From positions 1 to 53,065 of the forward strand of contig JADYXQ010000010.1 in NCBI GenBank assembly GCA_021772135.1: DNA of 53,065 bases. The letters are read 5' to 3'. The position numbers were made by a program, and so were the translations under genes. This document shows positions 18,101 through 24,920 of the stretch, piece by piece. The notes below the pieces were generated by a model, which had not been told where the DNA came from, did not search any database, and saw only the letters and a list, made by a program, of their open reading frames with translations. Each line of letters begins with the position of its first letter. Position 1 is the first letter of the stretch. The stretch is from Candidatus Obscuribacter sp. Lineage in GTDB: Bacteria > Cyanobacteriota > Vampirovibrionia > Obscuribacterales > Obscuribacteraceae.

Positions 18101-18323
18101 CGAGTGTTTCCTGGGTCGATTCCCAATAACGGCTCGTGTAGTCTTCTTTAAGGGCCGCAATCACGTTAGCAGGCAATGGTTTAGGGGCAGAGGTAGACGA
18201 CGAATTTGTCATGGCGATTGGTGTCGAGCTAGGTGTAGAAGGTCTGACGTCCGTTTTTTCTTGGGTATTACCGTTGGGAGAATTATCTATAGAGGAATTC
18301 TCTTTGTTCTCAACTGTCAGCAT
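15135..18323 (-). CDS. nrdJ: Adenosylcobalamin-dependent (class II) ribonucleotide reductase
   Basis: This 1062-residue enzyme reduces ribonucleotides to deoxyribonucleotides using coenzyme B12, independently of oxygen. Visible motifs include GKGCLAACGVAFVIDSLEGI (redox Cys region), GGRRGGALIELRNSDHPD, NPCGEQFLPAGPG (thiyl radical Cys plus catalytic Asn and Glu), NAPTGTLAQALQTSWGVDP, a TSCPE-like C-terminal domain (VRVGSPDGGSTLHVSL), and a terminal zinc ribbon CGKCGG...CNVCQSCGYSKCG typical of long NrdJ proteins. The ATG at 18323 is chosen because AGGAAGG lies upstream; the frame extends to a TTG at 18365 without a site. The first 60 residues are a low-complexity Ser/Thr/Asn tail. No small-subunit gene is adjacent, as expected for class II. 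The large upstream region with palindromes and an NrdR-like box suggests regulation. Confidence 0.96.
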   Translation of the reverse strand: MLTVENKENSSIDNSPNGNTQEKTDVRPSTPSSTPIAMTNSSSTSAPKPLPANVIAALKEDYTSRYWESTQETLVGLYGNRDPLTGQPIEGVNDIIHRVATSVAVAELKYLLTPAELVELTLADALAHPKVQQWSQVFADNIGNQRFWANTPANINADPEVSLKVLQYWAFGKLANLKEDDIWLRSEELRNAVTVGKITNLSEHEVAMGHLSTFLRGKGCLAACGVAFVIDSLEGIQEAARIEALAAKAAMGMGLNTSSLRPWASIISNGAAASGPDRFYEKTIAKAVEAVAQGGRRGGALIELRNSDHPDILFFIDKKKLIPPPTISQIYKQLRSEQKQQSGEDSMSYKKRLLKLAEQKYGEQYASYIDRQNYLKNTNVTVLAMPGFMEAVEAKRFYPASFNNQHWTGPVYDPRKPVMDSRGMMTVNKLTKEPTYEEYSVDTVKHPEAIDAARKLSNAMVEITDKYVKAHGYFYAPDVFQRVVEGMRDSGEPGIGFYETINAGNANNHAYDLNTCNPCGEQFLPAGPGKDGRTYMGNCNLSSLHAAHSDFWNPDGSYNMSAMRAVVRVQQRFMDNVSDVSWYPIPLQNMTARLERRNGGGFAGIAEFLSRLGVEFGSPVSHQATEELFRQYNKASLEASIEMAKDRGVYPLWEGSRFQKKGLRVRNSCLTNNAPTGTLAQALQTSWGVDPHNGIVFSRKVRSRFVDFVAPGFKELMVKHGAWPAEEEAQKTLMKKIRDNHKSCRGIAEVPEAVQHAFPIRVEVSPEGYIKHLAAIHDGANEFPEVFNSVSNTCSIPLDSSEQEVHDSVILAWKLGVKDITFYPDGSRLSQPVEKIASNDYDRESDLLAQLGHQERRNIHVDETIGQNYKVRVGSPDGGSTLHVSLNHEKNHPGELVEVYARMGKPGAVEAGLFEAVGRLASSFLQYAAEFGEEERSKAEMTIVHQLVNIQSGYPAFFKFSDSDKAVVVQSPCDGLAKAIQHYRKNHSQDHEELAIAEEALNHGSVPAGAIQNAQQANIGVEISGAASGARAHAPCGKCGGAEWLKIDGCNVCQSCGYSKCG

Positions 18324-18681
18324 GTGTGTGTGGTTCCTTCCTGGTTCTTGTGATTGCGGTGTCAATGAAAATGCAAGGCGGGCGTGAGTGGTGTGGAGGT
18401 GGAGAGAGGAGAGGTGAAGGTCAGTTCTTTCGGAGGGAAAGCGATTGAGGGAGATCGCTTCGTTTATATAGAGCGTTGTATTTTTGATTCAACAAAACCA
18501 ATCAAAATAAACAAACAAACAAACAGCGGTCAGGCCATACGGGAAGGCCCTGTGGTGTGAATGAAGCCAAAGTTGCACCGACAGGTGTGTCACTCACAAA
18601 CCAAGATTTGTGATTAGCAACTTTTTTATTTTATGAGAGGTTTTTGAGGACCTCTGCGCAAGATTTCGTTATGAATAATCT

Positions 18682-18693
18682 ACTACCGGTAGT
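18682..18693. promoter_or_regulatory. Palindrome ACTACCGGTAGT, copy 1
   Basis: This 12-bp perfect palindrome upstream of nrdJ shares CACTACCGGTAG (minus-strand reading) with a second site 115 bp further upstream. Two copies in one control region suggest an operator for a dimeric regulator. No regulator gene is adjacent. Confidence 0.5.
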
Positions 18694-18797
18694 GCCTCGC
18701 GCGCAACAGTCTATTTGCTGTTCAAAATCTGTTCAAAGTCTGAAAACCGTTACTCGGTATAGCTTAGCGCCTTAGATAAAATGTCAAAGTAAAGCCG

Positions 18798-18807
18798 CTA
18801 CCGGTAG
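18798..18807. promoter_or_regulatory. Palindrome CTACCGGTAG, copy 2
   Basis: This is the second copy of the CTACCGGTAG palindrome, 115 bp from the first and 12 bp from the NrdR-like box. The identity extends two bases beyond the palindrome on one side only. Confidence 0.5.
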
Positions 18808-18818
18808 TGTATGCACTG

Positions 18819-18828
18819 CTATATATAG
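18819..18828. promoter_or_regulatory. NrdR-box-like site
   Basis: CTATATATAG here matches the CWATATATWG core of NrdR operators fully, with GCGT following as in many boxes. A 9/10 match (CTGTATATAG) lies at 18945-18954. NrdR represses ribonucleotide reductase genes in many bacteria, so the location fits. However, the two sites are about 126 bp apart instead of the usual roughly 31 bp, and AT-rich cores arise by chance. Confidence 0.4.
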
Positions 18829-19109
18829 CGTAGGCACCGGGGCTTGAAAAGAAGTTGTCGTGCCTGTAAACGCTGACTGGGCTTGGTGTCTGATATTCTG
18901 GTATCACCCCTGTATATGCGCAGCGGTGGTGGCATGTGCGGTGGCTGTATATAGAGACAGATGTGGTGTTATACGTGGTGCGCCTGGTGGCGTCAACGGT
19001 GATTAGCGGCTGCTTATGCGCGTTTGCATATGCACAATGATTCGAGTGTATACGTCCGATAAGTGTGAGATGGCGATAATATTTATCGGCGCTAATTATT
19101 GTGGTCTAT

Positions 19110-19790
19110 TCAATAATGGTCGGCAAGTTCATCAAGGGCATGTTCATTGGCGGACCCGTCGCGCCCAACCGGCAAGTGTTTGGCGCGCTTTAAATCGGCT
19201 TTGCCTTGTTCGCGATGGCCCAACAGCAGGTGAGCTTTACCGCGATTGGTAAAATTGGGACCGTAAGCCGGTCTTAAGGCAATGGCCTGATCCAAATCTG
19301 CAATCGCTTCTTGATATTGATGTCGATTCAAGTAGCAAAATGATCTGAGTTGATAGGTCATGGCCAAATATATTTTTTTGTCTCGACTCTTTCCGTCGGC
19401 AAACCATTGAGAATAATTCTTACTTTCTACCGGTATTAGTTTTAAAACTTTAGTCAGCAGATCGCACGCTTCAGCGTAATTTTCTGTACTGATTGCTTTC
19501 ATCGCTTGATCGTATAGAAGCTCGCTCCGATTCAGGGCCAGCACCTGAGTTTTGGTTGGCCCGTTCTGGCTGCTCGTCATTGATTCAATCTGTTGAGAAA
19601 ATTGCGGGCTGATAGCGTCGAACTTGCCCCGCTCTGGAATTTTAGTATCTTCAGTAATGTGAATTTTTTTTGTGGCCTGCACCGAGTTGTGCAGCGAATC
19701 GACAAAATTGCAGGCTACCCAGATGGTGGCACCGCCAACAGCGGTGGTGATTAAAATCAGTGTGACAGTTAAAGCACTCGACTGTTTCAC
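19110..19790 (-). CDS. Membrane-anchored TPR protein
   Basis: This 226-residue protein has an N-terminal transmembrane anchor (LTVTLILITTAVGGATIWVAC, residues 8-28) and a polar spacer. TPR-type helices follow (about residues 90-215), including YDQAMKAISTENYAEACDLL, LRSFCYLNRHQYQEAIADLD and FTNRGKAHLLLGHREQGKAD. The TPR region is expected in the periplasm as a protein-interaction platform. The ATG start lacks a strong ribosome site but is well placed before the anchor. It lies upstream of nrdJ in the same direction, separated by the long control region, and is probably not part of its operon. Confidence 0.8.
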   Translation of the reverse strand: MKQSSALTVTLILITTAVGGATIWVACNFVDSLHNSVQATKKIHITEDTKIPERGKFDAISPQFSQQIESMTSSQNGPTKTQVLALNRSELLYDQAMKAISTENYAEACDLLTKVLKLIPVESKNYSQWFADGKSRDKKIYLAMTYQLRSFCYLNRHQYQEAIADLDQAIALRPAYGPNFTNRGKAHLLLGHREQGKADLKRAKHLPVGRDGSANEHALDELADHY

Positions 19791-20281
19791 AACAAATATA
19801 CTCCAGCCGTAGAACCAGACTCGCCCACAATATTATGCTTTCTTCTCTTGCATTTAGCTTGTCTACGAGCCTTGAAAGCTAGCGTTGCTCTGCTAGCCAG
19901 CGAGGCCGACAAAAGGCGTGTTTTCACCACAGATTGATTTGTAAAAGTGACGTAAAACTGCCGTTCGTTACAAAGTAAATTGAGACTATGCCTGGCAAAG
20001 CCCGCCCGTGCCCGCCGCTGTCGAATTGTAATGAGTTGTCAAAGAACTTGGTGGGCAGTCTCGTTACATGTCGTTTCGCACGTTTTAGCTGTCCATTTCA
20101 CTAGAACTAGTTATCTCTTTCATCACTTCTCTTCCAAGACTTTTTTCCACTAGCTAACCAGCCAACCGCCTAAACCGTCTTTCCCGCTCAGCAACGCTTT
20201 GCGAACGACACTGGCTTGCTGTGGAACTAAGAACTGCCAAATTGAGATGACTGAGATGCAACAACTTAACCAGGAGATCAC
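19791..20281. other. Intergenic region between divergent genes
   Basis: About 490 bp between the leftward TPR gene and the rightward small ORF. I see no coding frame with support. A GCTAGC/GCTAGC inverted pair lies near 19877-19900. Promoters for both directions are expected here, but no -10/-35 pair stood out. Confidence 0.35.
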
Positions 20282-20377
20282 ATGAGCATTTCGCGATTCA
20301 TCGCTGTGCCTTTGCTCCTCGGTGCTGTTCTATCTGTCGGTGTTGCATTGGCCCGCGACGTTGCGTCAGCAGCGTGA
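20282..20377 (+). CDS. 31-residue hydrophobic peptide
   Basis: ATG at 20282 follows CAGGAG with 5-nt spacing. The frame encodes MSISRFIAVPLLLGAVLSVG and ends ARDVASAA, one hydrophobic segment resembling a signal peptide or single-pass membrane peptide. It ends 80 bp before the coiled-coil gene at 20458, so it may be a leader peptide, a small membrane protein, or the 5' fragment of a frameshifted secreted protein. Codon use is similar to the downstream gene. Confidence 0.5.
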   Translation: MSISRFIAVPLLLGAVLSVGVALARDVASAA

Positions 20378-20409
20378 GCACCTTGGTCACGCTGTTTCTT
20401 CTCTCCTCA

Positions 20410-20448
20410 AGCCGTTTGCAGACTCAAACGGCTAACCTTTTCGGTTAG
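20410..20448 (+). promoter_or_regulatory. Overlapping hairpins covering the ribosome site of the 20458 gene
   Basis: A 9-bp stem AGCCGTTTG/CAAACGGCT (20410-20418 and 20425-20433) overlaps by two bases a second stem CTAACC/GGTTAG (20432-20437 and 20443-20448). The second stem contains part of the AGGA ribosome site used by the ATG at 20458. Because the stems share bases they partly exclude each other, so folding could switch ribosome access. This is inferred from base pairing alone. Confidence 0.45.
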
Positions 20449-20457
20449 GAAATCACC

Positions 20458-21055
20458 ATGTCCACCGTCTCCATCGCCCTTATCCTCGGTGCCATCACTC
20501 TCGTTGCCGCCCTCGCCTTCTCGCCGTCTTTCCGCCAGCTCTTCCGCATTCGCAGCGGCAAGGCCATCGACGCCGGCACTACCGCCCTCGAGAAGGAGCA
20601 AGACCAGTACAAGCTGCTCACCGCCCGCATTCCGGCGCAGCGCAACTCCGTAGCCACCACCAAGGCCGGCGCCGTAATCGCGCAGAAGAAGCTCAACGGC
20701 CTCACCGAAAAGCTGACCGGCCTCGAACCGAGTTCAAGCAGGCTGATGCCCAGAAGGCTCCGGCCGACGTCGTCTCCGCCATCGAAGCCGAATACGCCGA
20801 GACCGAAGTTGCCATCACCGAGCAGAAGGCCGTTGCCACCGAGGCCGCCACGACATGAAGACCGAGATCTCCGCCGCCGGCTCGGCCTCTGCTGAAATCG
20901 ACAAGGAGCTCGAAATCGCTCGCGCCAAGAACGACATGAGCAAGGGTTCTACCACCGACCAGGCTCGCGCCGAACTCGCCGAGAAGGCCGCGGCTTCGTC
21001 CGCCGGCGACCGTCTGCGCGCCAAGCTCGCCATGGGCACCACCGAACAGAAGTAA
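20458..21055 (+). pseudogene. Membrane-anchored coiled-coil (PspA-like) protein, two frameshifts
   Basis: The gene encodes about 199 residues: one N-terminal membrane segment (MSTVSIALILGAITLVAALA) followed by Ala/Glu/Lys-rich helix with coiled-coil character, loosely like PspA/IM30. The first frame is good to about 20730 (LTEKLTGLE). A second frame then reads FKQADAQKAPADVVSAIEAE to about 20850, and a third continues MKTEISAAGSASAEIDKELE to the stop at 21055. Each shift restores the same type of sequence, so two single-base indels explain the break. Codons are almost all C/G-ending, as in the 6593-8670 unit, which suggests high expression or a shared origin. PspA membership is weak; it could be any coiled-coil membrane protein. 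Confidence 0.65.
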
Positions 21056-21454
21056 TCTTTTTTTTCAATAATTAGTAGACCGGTCTGTTTCTTTAAAAGA
21101 TTGACACTTTTCTAAAAAAGCAGCGTGCGTTGTTGGGCACCATAGATAGTGCGCTTTGATTTACGTTGTGCAGACTACCGTTCGGGAATGCCTTGCCAAG
21201 GTATTGAAATTTAACTTTTATAGACGCTGGGTCGAAGTCGTTTAATCTCATTTCTCGCTCCGCTGTGGCGCCGGTCCAGTAAGTGAATCCATTAATAAAC
21301 AGGTCAAGTGACCATGGGGTACCAGGAAGCCACGAACACCTTTAATCGAGCAAATTTGCCAGGAACCTTTAGCACTTCACTCAGTCGGTGAAGTATAGAA
21401 TCGCAGACGTTAATGCGTTGTAACTTAACGCACATTAGTAAAGGGGAAAATGAC
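21056..21454. other. Intergenic region before the SDR gene
   Basis: A run of eight T directly after the coiled-coil gene stop is not preceded by a strong hairpin. AGACCGGTCT (perfect 10-bp palindrome) occurs at about 21078-21087. No supported gene is seen; a 73-codon minus-strand frame overlapping the SDR start is a shadow. Confidence 0.35.
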
Positions 21455-22492
21455 GTGGCTAAAAAGAGCAGTATGTGGGGCATGATTGGATTGGGAATGG
21501 GGCTGGCTAGCGCCGGCATGGCCACAGCAAATTTAATTCGTCAGTTTAAAAAGATGGATTTGAATCATCAAACCGTTTTGCTTATGGGCGGATCGCGCGG
21601 GCTGGCACTTGAAATTGCTCGCATTGTCGGCGATCAAGGAGCGACCGTCGCCCTGGCTGCCCGTGATGGTGAAGAACTCGAACGTGCGAGAGACTTTCTC
21701 AATATTCCATCAGATCGTTTGTTTACTTTCGTTTGCGACGTAACTAACGAAGAGCAAGTGAGAGATACAGTGGCCGCCGTGCAAGAACAATGCGGCGACA
21801 TCGATGTGCTGATGAATATCGCTGGTGTGATACAAGCCGGTGCTTTTGAATTTCAGAATAACGAAGATTATGCAAAGTCGATGAACACTCACTTCTGGGG
21901 TCCACTTTATGCAGTCAATGCGGTTGTGCCGACAATGAAGAAGCGCAATCGCGGTCGCATCGTCAATATTTCTTCCATCGCCGGCAAAGTAAGTGTGCCA
22001 CATTTGCTTCCTTACAGCGCCAGCAAACACGCCCTTGTCGGATTTTCGGAAGGTCTGCGCAGCGAATTGGCCAAAGACAATATTTTTGTCACCACCGTTT
22101 GCCCGGGCTTGATGCGCACCGGAAGCGCGCGCAATGCGGAGATGAAAGGTCACAACAAAGTTGAATATGCGCTGTTTTCGATCTTTGATTCACTGGCGCT
22201 GACAAGCATCGACGCTAAGTGCGCCGCCAAACAAATTGTCGAAGCCTGTAAGTATGGTGATCCGCATCTGGTGATTTCCATTCAAGCCAAGGCGTTGAAC
22301 TTTCTTCATTCAATGGCCCCATCGGCTGTGACTGAAATTTTCAGCTGGACCAATTTGCTTTTGCCCGGTAAAGGTGGAATCGGTGCGGCAACGGCTAAAG
22401 GTCACGAAAGTGAAAGCGCCTGGTCGCCATCAATTTTGACGAAAATGTCTGATGATGCTGCCGTGCGCAATAACGAAATGGGCGCTCGCTAA
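21455..22492 (+). CDS. Short-chain dehydrogenase/reductase
   Basis: This 345-residue SDR-family oxidoreductase uses NAD(P)H. The start is a GTG with GGGG 8 nt upstream; the frame reaches back 14 codons further without a site. After an N-terminal hydrophobic glycine-rich stretch (MIGLGMGLASAGMATANL, possible membrane association) the Rossmann fold shows GGSRGLALEIA, DVTNEEQ, NIAGVIQAG, the catalytic ISS and YSASK (Ser, Tyr, Lys), and PGLMRTG. The C-terminus extends beyond classical SDRs by about 70 residues. The substrate is unknown. Its last codons overlap the stop of the convergent isochorismatase-like gene by four bases. Confidence 0.92.
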   Translation: MAKKSSMWGMIGLGMGLASAGMATANLIRQFKKMDLNHQTVLLMGGSRGLALEIARIVGDQGATVALAARDGEELERARDFLNIPSDRLFTFVCDVTNEEQVRDTVAAVQEQCGDIDVLMNIAGVIQAGAFEFQNNEDYAKSMNTHFWGPLYAVNAVVPTMKKRNRGRIVNISSIAGKVSVPHLLPYSASKHALVGFSEGLRSELAKDNIFVTTVCPGLMRTGSARNAEMKGHNKVEYALFSIFDSLALTSIDAKCAAKQIVEACKYGDPHLVISIQAKALNFLHSMAPSAVTEIFSWTNLLLPGKGGIGAATAKGHESESAWSPSILTKMSDDAAVRNNEMGAR

Positions 22493-23061
22493 GCGGTTTT
22501 AACCGGATTCTTAGCGTTGCTCAGATATTCACTGGTGGAGTGCATGGTGGCATACGCAAAGCCTAATGCCGCCATGTAAGCCGCGTGAACCTGAGCGGCC
22601 GGAACTTTGATGCCGTTGAATTCGGCATCACGAGTAGCGCAAGCATCGTCAATGACATTGACTTTATAGCCGAAATCGTTGGCTGCACGAGTAGCAGCAT
22701 CTATACACATGTGGCTCATAGCGCCGCATATAACCACTTCTTCAACTTTATTTTCGTCAAGCAAAGCTTTTAAATTAGTTTCGCGGAAAGAATTGATCTG
22801 GTGTTTGACCACAACCGCCTCTTTGTCCTGGGGCCGCACCATCTCGTTTATTTCTGCGCCTTTTGAGCCCGGGCGGAAAAATGGCGCATCGGTCGTAGGA
22901 AATTCGTGGCGCACATGCACCACTAAGTCTCCGTTGTCACGAGCTGAGGCAAGCAACTTAGCGGCGTTTTCAGCGGCAGCGTTCATACCACTTAATTCCC
23001 AATCACCGCCAGGGAAATAGTCGTTCTGTACGTCGATAACGATTAAAGCGCGCTTGCTCAT
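22489..23061 (-). CDS. Isochorismatase-family cysteine hydrolase
   Basis: This 190-residue alpha/beta cysteine hydrolase is of the nicotinamidase/isochorismatase type. The catalytic triad is visible: Asp in LIVIDVQNDYFPGG (D10), Lys in VVVKHQINSF, and Cys in GAMSHMCIDAATRA. The cis-peptide segment VICGAMSH is typical. Length is normal and the ATG is preceded by TGGAG. The substrate (nicotinamide, isochorismate or another amide) cannot be read from sequence. It is convergent with the SDR gene, with overlapping stop codons; no operon partner is visible. Confidence 0.93.
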   Translation of the reverse strand: MSKRALIVIDVQNDYFPGGDWELSGMNAAAENAAKLLASARDNGDLVVHVRHEFPTTDAPFFRPGSKGAEINEMVRPQDKEAVVVKHQINSFRETNLKALLDENKVEEVVICGAMSHMCIDAATRAANDFGYKVNVIDDACATRDAEFNGIKVPAAQVHAAYMAALGFAYATMHSTSEYLSNAKNPVKTA

Positions 23062-23570
23062 TTTTTGTTCTCCAGGAATTTCTGTCTTTTATAGCATTAG
23101 CAGCAATCATGGAAGATTCGGCATTGTCACTTGGCAAGTATGGGTGGGCAAATTGATGCTTTGCACTAGCTTTGCGAAACTTACATTTGGCTAAGCTATC
23201 TGGGGCCGCATTGCTTATAAGGTGCCATCGCGCACGCCGCCACGTGGACAAGCTCACCCACTGCTCCATAGAGATAATCTGGTTAAGCAATATTACTTAC
23301 TTCAAACTAGAAGCTGTATAAAGGCTTTTGATTTTTCCACTCAGAGTATTTGTTATACCAGAGTGTGATTCTCTTCCCCCACCAAAAACTCCCCGATTTA
23401 AAGCCAAGCTACGCCAGATAAACCAGTCGACCATTGTTTCAGCACTTACCCAAGTGTTGTTGAACGCGGCCATTGGGGGCAGAGAATTGCGTAGCCTGGT
23501 TGGTCAATGTTTGTTTGGGAAAACATTGATTCAGTAGAAAGACTTCCCACAATTTCTTCAAGGAAAAATT
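23062..23570. other. Intergenic region, no gene supported
   Basis: About 510 bp between the divergent isochorismatase-like gene and the lipoprotein gene. Frames on both strands (23003-23290 minus, 23328-23537 plus) lack ribosome sites and recognisable sequence. It presumably contains two divergent promoters. Confidence 0.35.
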
Positions 23571-24020
23571 TTGAATAATTCCCAACGTCGTTGCAGTCTG
23601 CTTGCCCTGGCAGCTGTAGCTTTACTCGTCTCCGGCTGCGCCGGCTTTCAAGTCGGTCCGGGCACTGCCACTGGTGCTGGTATCGGAGCTGCGATTGGCG
23701 GAGTTTCCGCTCGTGATACTGTCGCTGGTGTCGTCGGCGGTGCCATCATCGGTGGAGCGATTGGCTCTCTTGGTGATGCTGCTGACGGCAGACCCGGCAT
23801 TTCCATCTACGAAGAACGTAATTACGGCGGACGCCGCTATTACGATGACCGAGATAACCGCTACTACCGCTACTACCGCTACTACCGCTACTACCGTGGT
23901 CGACCCCATTATCGGCACCCGCCGGTCTATGTGGAACCGCCTCACCGCCATCATGGACCGGTCATTGTCTATCCGCCTCACCGCCCCCAGTGGGACCCTC
24001 GCTGCAACTGCCGCCACTAA
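23571..24020 (+). CDS. Glycine-zipper lipoprotein with RYY repeats
   Basis: This 149-residue protein starts at TTG after AAGGA. A short signal peptide ends in the lipobox LVSGC, predicting a membrane-anchored lipoprotein. Next comes a glycine-zipper region (GTATGAGIGAAIGG, GVVGGAIIGGAIGS) of the type that inserts in or packs against the outer membrane. The C-terminal half is rich in Arg, Tyr, His and Pro, with four tandem RYY units and a final DPRCNCRH. It resembles the OmpA/SlyB-like glycine-zipper group only in the middle. Likely role: envelope structure or binding; no enzyme motif is seen. Confidence 0.82.
   Translation: MNNSQRRCSLLALAAVALLVSGCAGFQVGPGTATGAGIGAAIGGVSARDTVAGVVGGAIIGGAIGSLGDAADGRPGISIYEERNYGGRRYYDDRDNRYYRYYRYYRYYRGRPHYRHPPVYVEPPHRHHGPVIVYPPHRPQWDPRCNCRH
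23858..23893 (+). repeat. 9-bp tandem repeat encoding RYY
   Basis: Four head-to-tail copies of CCGCTACTA lie inside the lipoprotein gene. The 9-bp unit keeps frame on expansion or contraction, so copy number could vary between strains without breaking the protein. Confidence 0.8.
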
Positions 24021-24059
24021 ACGGCAGTCTATACTTCAAGAAAGTAAATTAGGAAGTGT

Positions 24060-24697
24060 ATGAAATCTGATTCGATCTCAAAGCTTATCAAAGAGCTGGT
24101 CGCGATTCCGTCGCAAGGTGGTGTTGATAGCTGCGACCTGATGATTGCTGCGGTGAGCGCCTGGTTGAAAGCCGTGGATGCCTGCCTCGATACTGCCACT
24201 GTTGGTGATACCAGCAAACGGGCAAGCTCACCGTGACCGAAATGGGTGGAGGCAAAGGCTACACCGCCGTGCCTGATGTCTGCCGCATCAAGGTCGACGC
24301 GCGCTTGACGCCGGCATTCGATGCCGCTCAGGCCCGCGCTTTAATTAACGGTGTGGTGCAAGCCATTGACGCTACTATGCCTACGATTCTGGCCACTGTT
24401 GCCTTAGAAGAAGAGAGCTGGCCGCCTTACGTGCTGGCGCCGCAGTCTGCGCTGCTGGCTGCCCTGAGCAAGGCCGCCAAAGAAGTATGCGGCAAAGATG
24501 TGCCGGCCAAGGTAGCAGGGCCTTCCAACATCGGCAATTACCTTGCCGGTCAGGGCATCGAAACCATCTGTGGCTTCGGCGTCACCTACAAGGGCCTGCA
24601 TGCCACCGACGAGTGCATCGAGCTTGCTACCATTGCTCCGGTGCTCAAGGTCTACCAAAGGGCTGTGGAGATTCTTCTCAGTGCTGAGAAGCAATAA
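24060..24697 (+). pseudogene. M20-family peptidase with large internal deletion
   Basis: The N-terminus (ATG 24060) reads MKSDSISKLIKELVAIPSQG, as at the start of M20 metallopeptidases. This frame ends in TGA at 24232-24234. Another frame then gives the dimerisation-domain strand GYTAVPDVCRIKVDARLTPA and the C-terminal part GPSNIGNYLAGQGIETICGFG and KGLHATDECIELATIAPVL to 24697. The stretch between, which should hold the metal ligands (HxD, Asp, Glu-Glu), is missing: the two pieces are adjacent where roughly 200 residues are expected. Only the last His-containing motif (GLHATDE) survives. The product could not be a peptidase. An assembly collapse is an alternative to a true deletion. Confidence 0.82.
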
Positions 24698-24715
24698 TTC
24701 GCTGTAGAAATTTCG

Positions 24716-24752
24716 GAACCAGCAGGGTAATTCCTGCTGGTTCTTTTTTTTT
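24716..24752 (+). terminator. Intrinsic terminator after the M20 remnant
   Basis: An 11-bp perfect stem GAACCAGCAGG/CCTGCTGGTTC with a 6-nt loop is followed by TTTTTTTTT. Confidence 0.95.
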
Positions 24753-24920
24753 GTTTAGCGTAATCTCGATTCTGCCACTATTACTTGTTCTTGTTATACT
24801 GTATCTAGTAGTTGAGCGGTTTTTCTCGGGTTTGTTGATAAGCACGGGAATAAAATCTCTTTTTCTCAGTATTAGTATTTGTGCACTCATATTTTTTGCT
24901 TTAATTGGAGATCAAAACTA

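Larger units (their letters stand above)
18324..19109 (-). promoter_or_regulatory. nrdJ upstream region and structured leader
   Basis: This region of about 785 bp separates nrdJ from the upstream TPR gene; both are leftward. Reading toward nrdJ it contains an NrdR-like box, two CTACCGGTAG palindromes, an imperfect direct repeat (TTCAAAATCTG / TTCAAAGTCTG at 18721-18742), and a potential folded RNA at 18570-18655. That RNA has an outer stem AAGTTGC/GCAACTT (18570-18576 with 18617-18623), inner hairpins CACAAA/TTTGTG (18595-18612) and CACC/GGTG (18576-18587), and an adjacent hairpin AGAGGT/ACCTCT (18636-18655). I looked for cobalamin-riboswitch landmarks (GCCACTG box and the GGTG/GGGAA context) and did not find them. 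The fold is therefore unassigned. Confidence 0.5.

Noticed and set aside
18324..18960. Cobalamin riboswitch upstream of nrdJ
   Set aside because: Expected for a B12 enzyme, but I could not find the GCCACTG box or the GGGAA/GGTG core on the minus strand. A covariance-model search could overturn this.
631..19990. Repeated TTGAGACTATG (near 631 and 19980) as a regulatory element
   Set aside because: An 11-bp match at two sites with different surroundings is within what chance allows in 53 kb.
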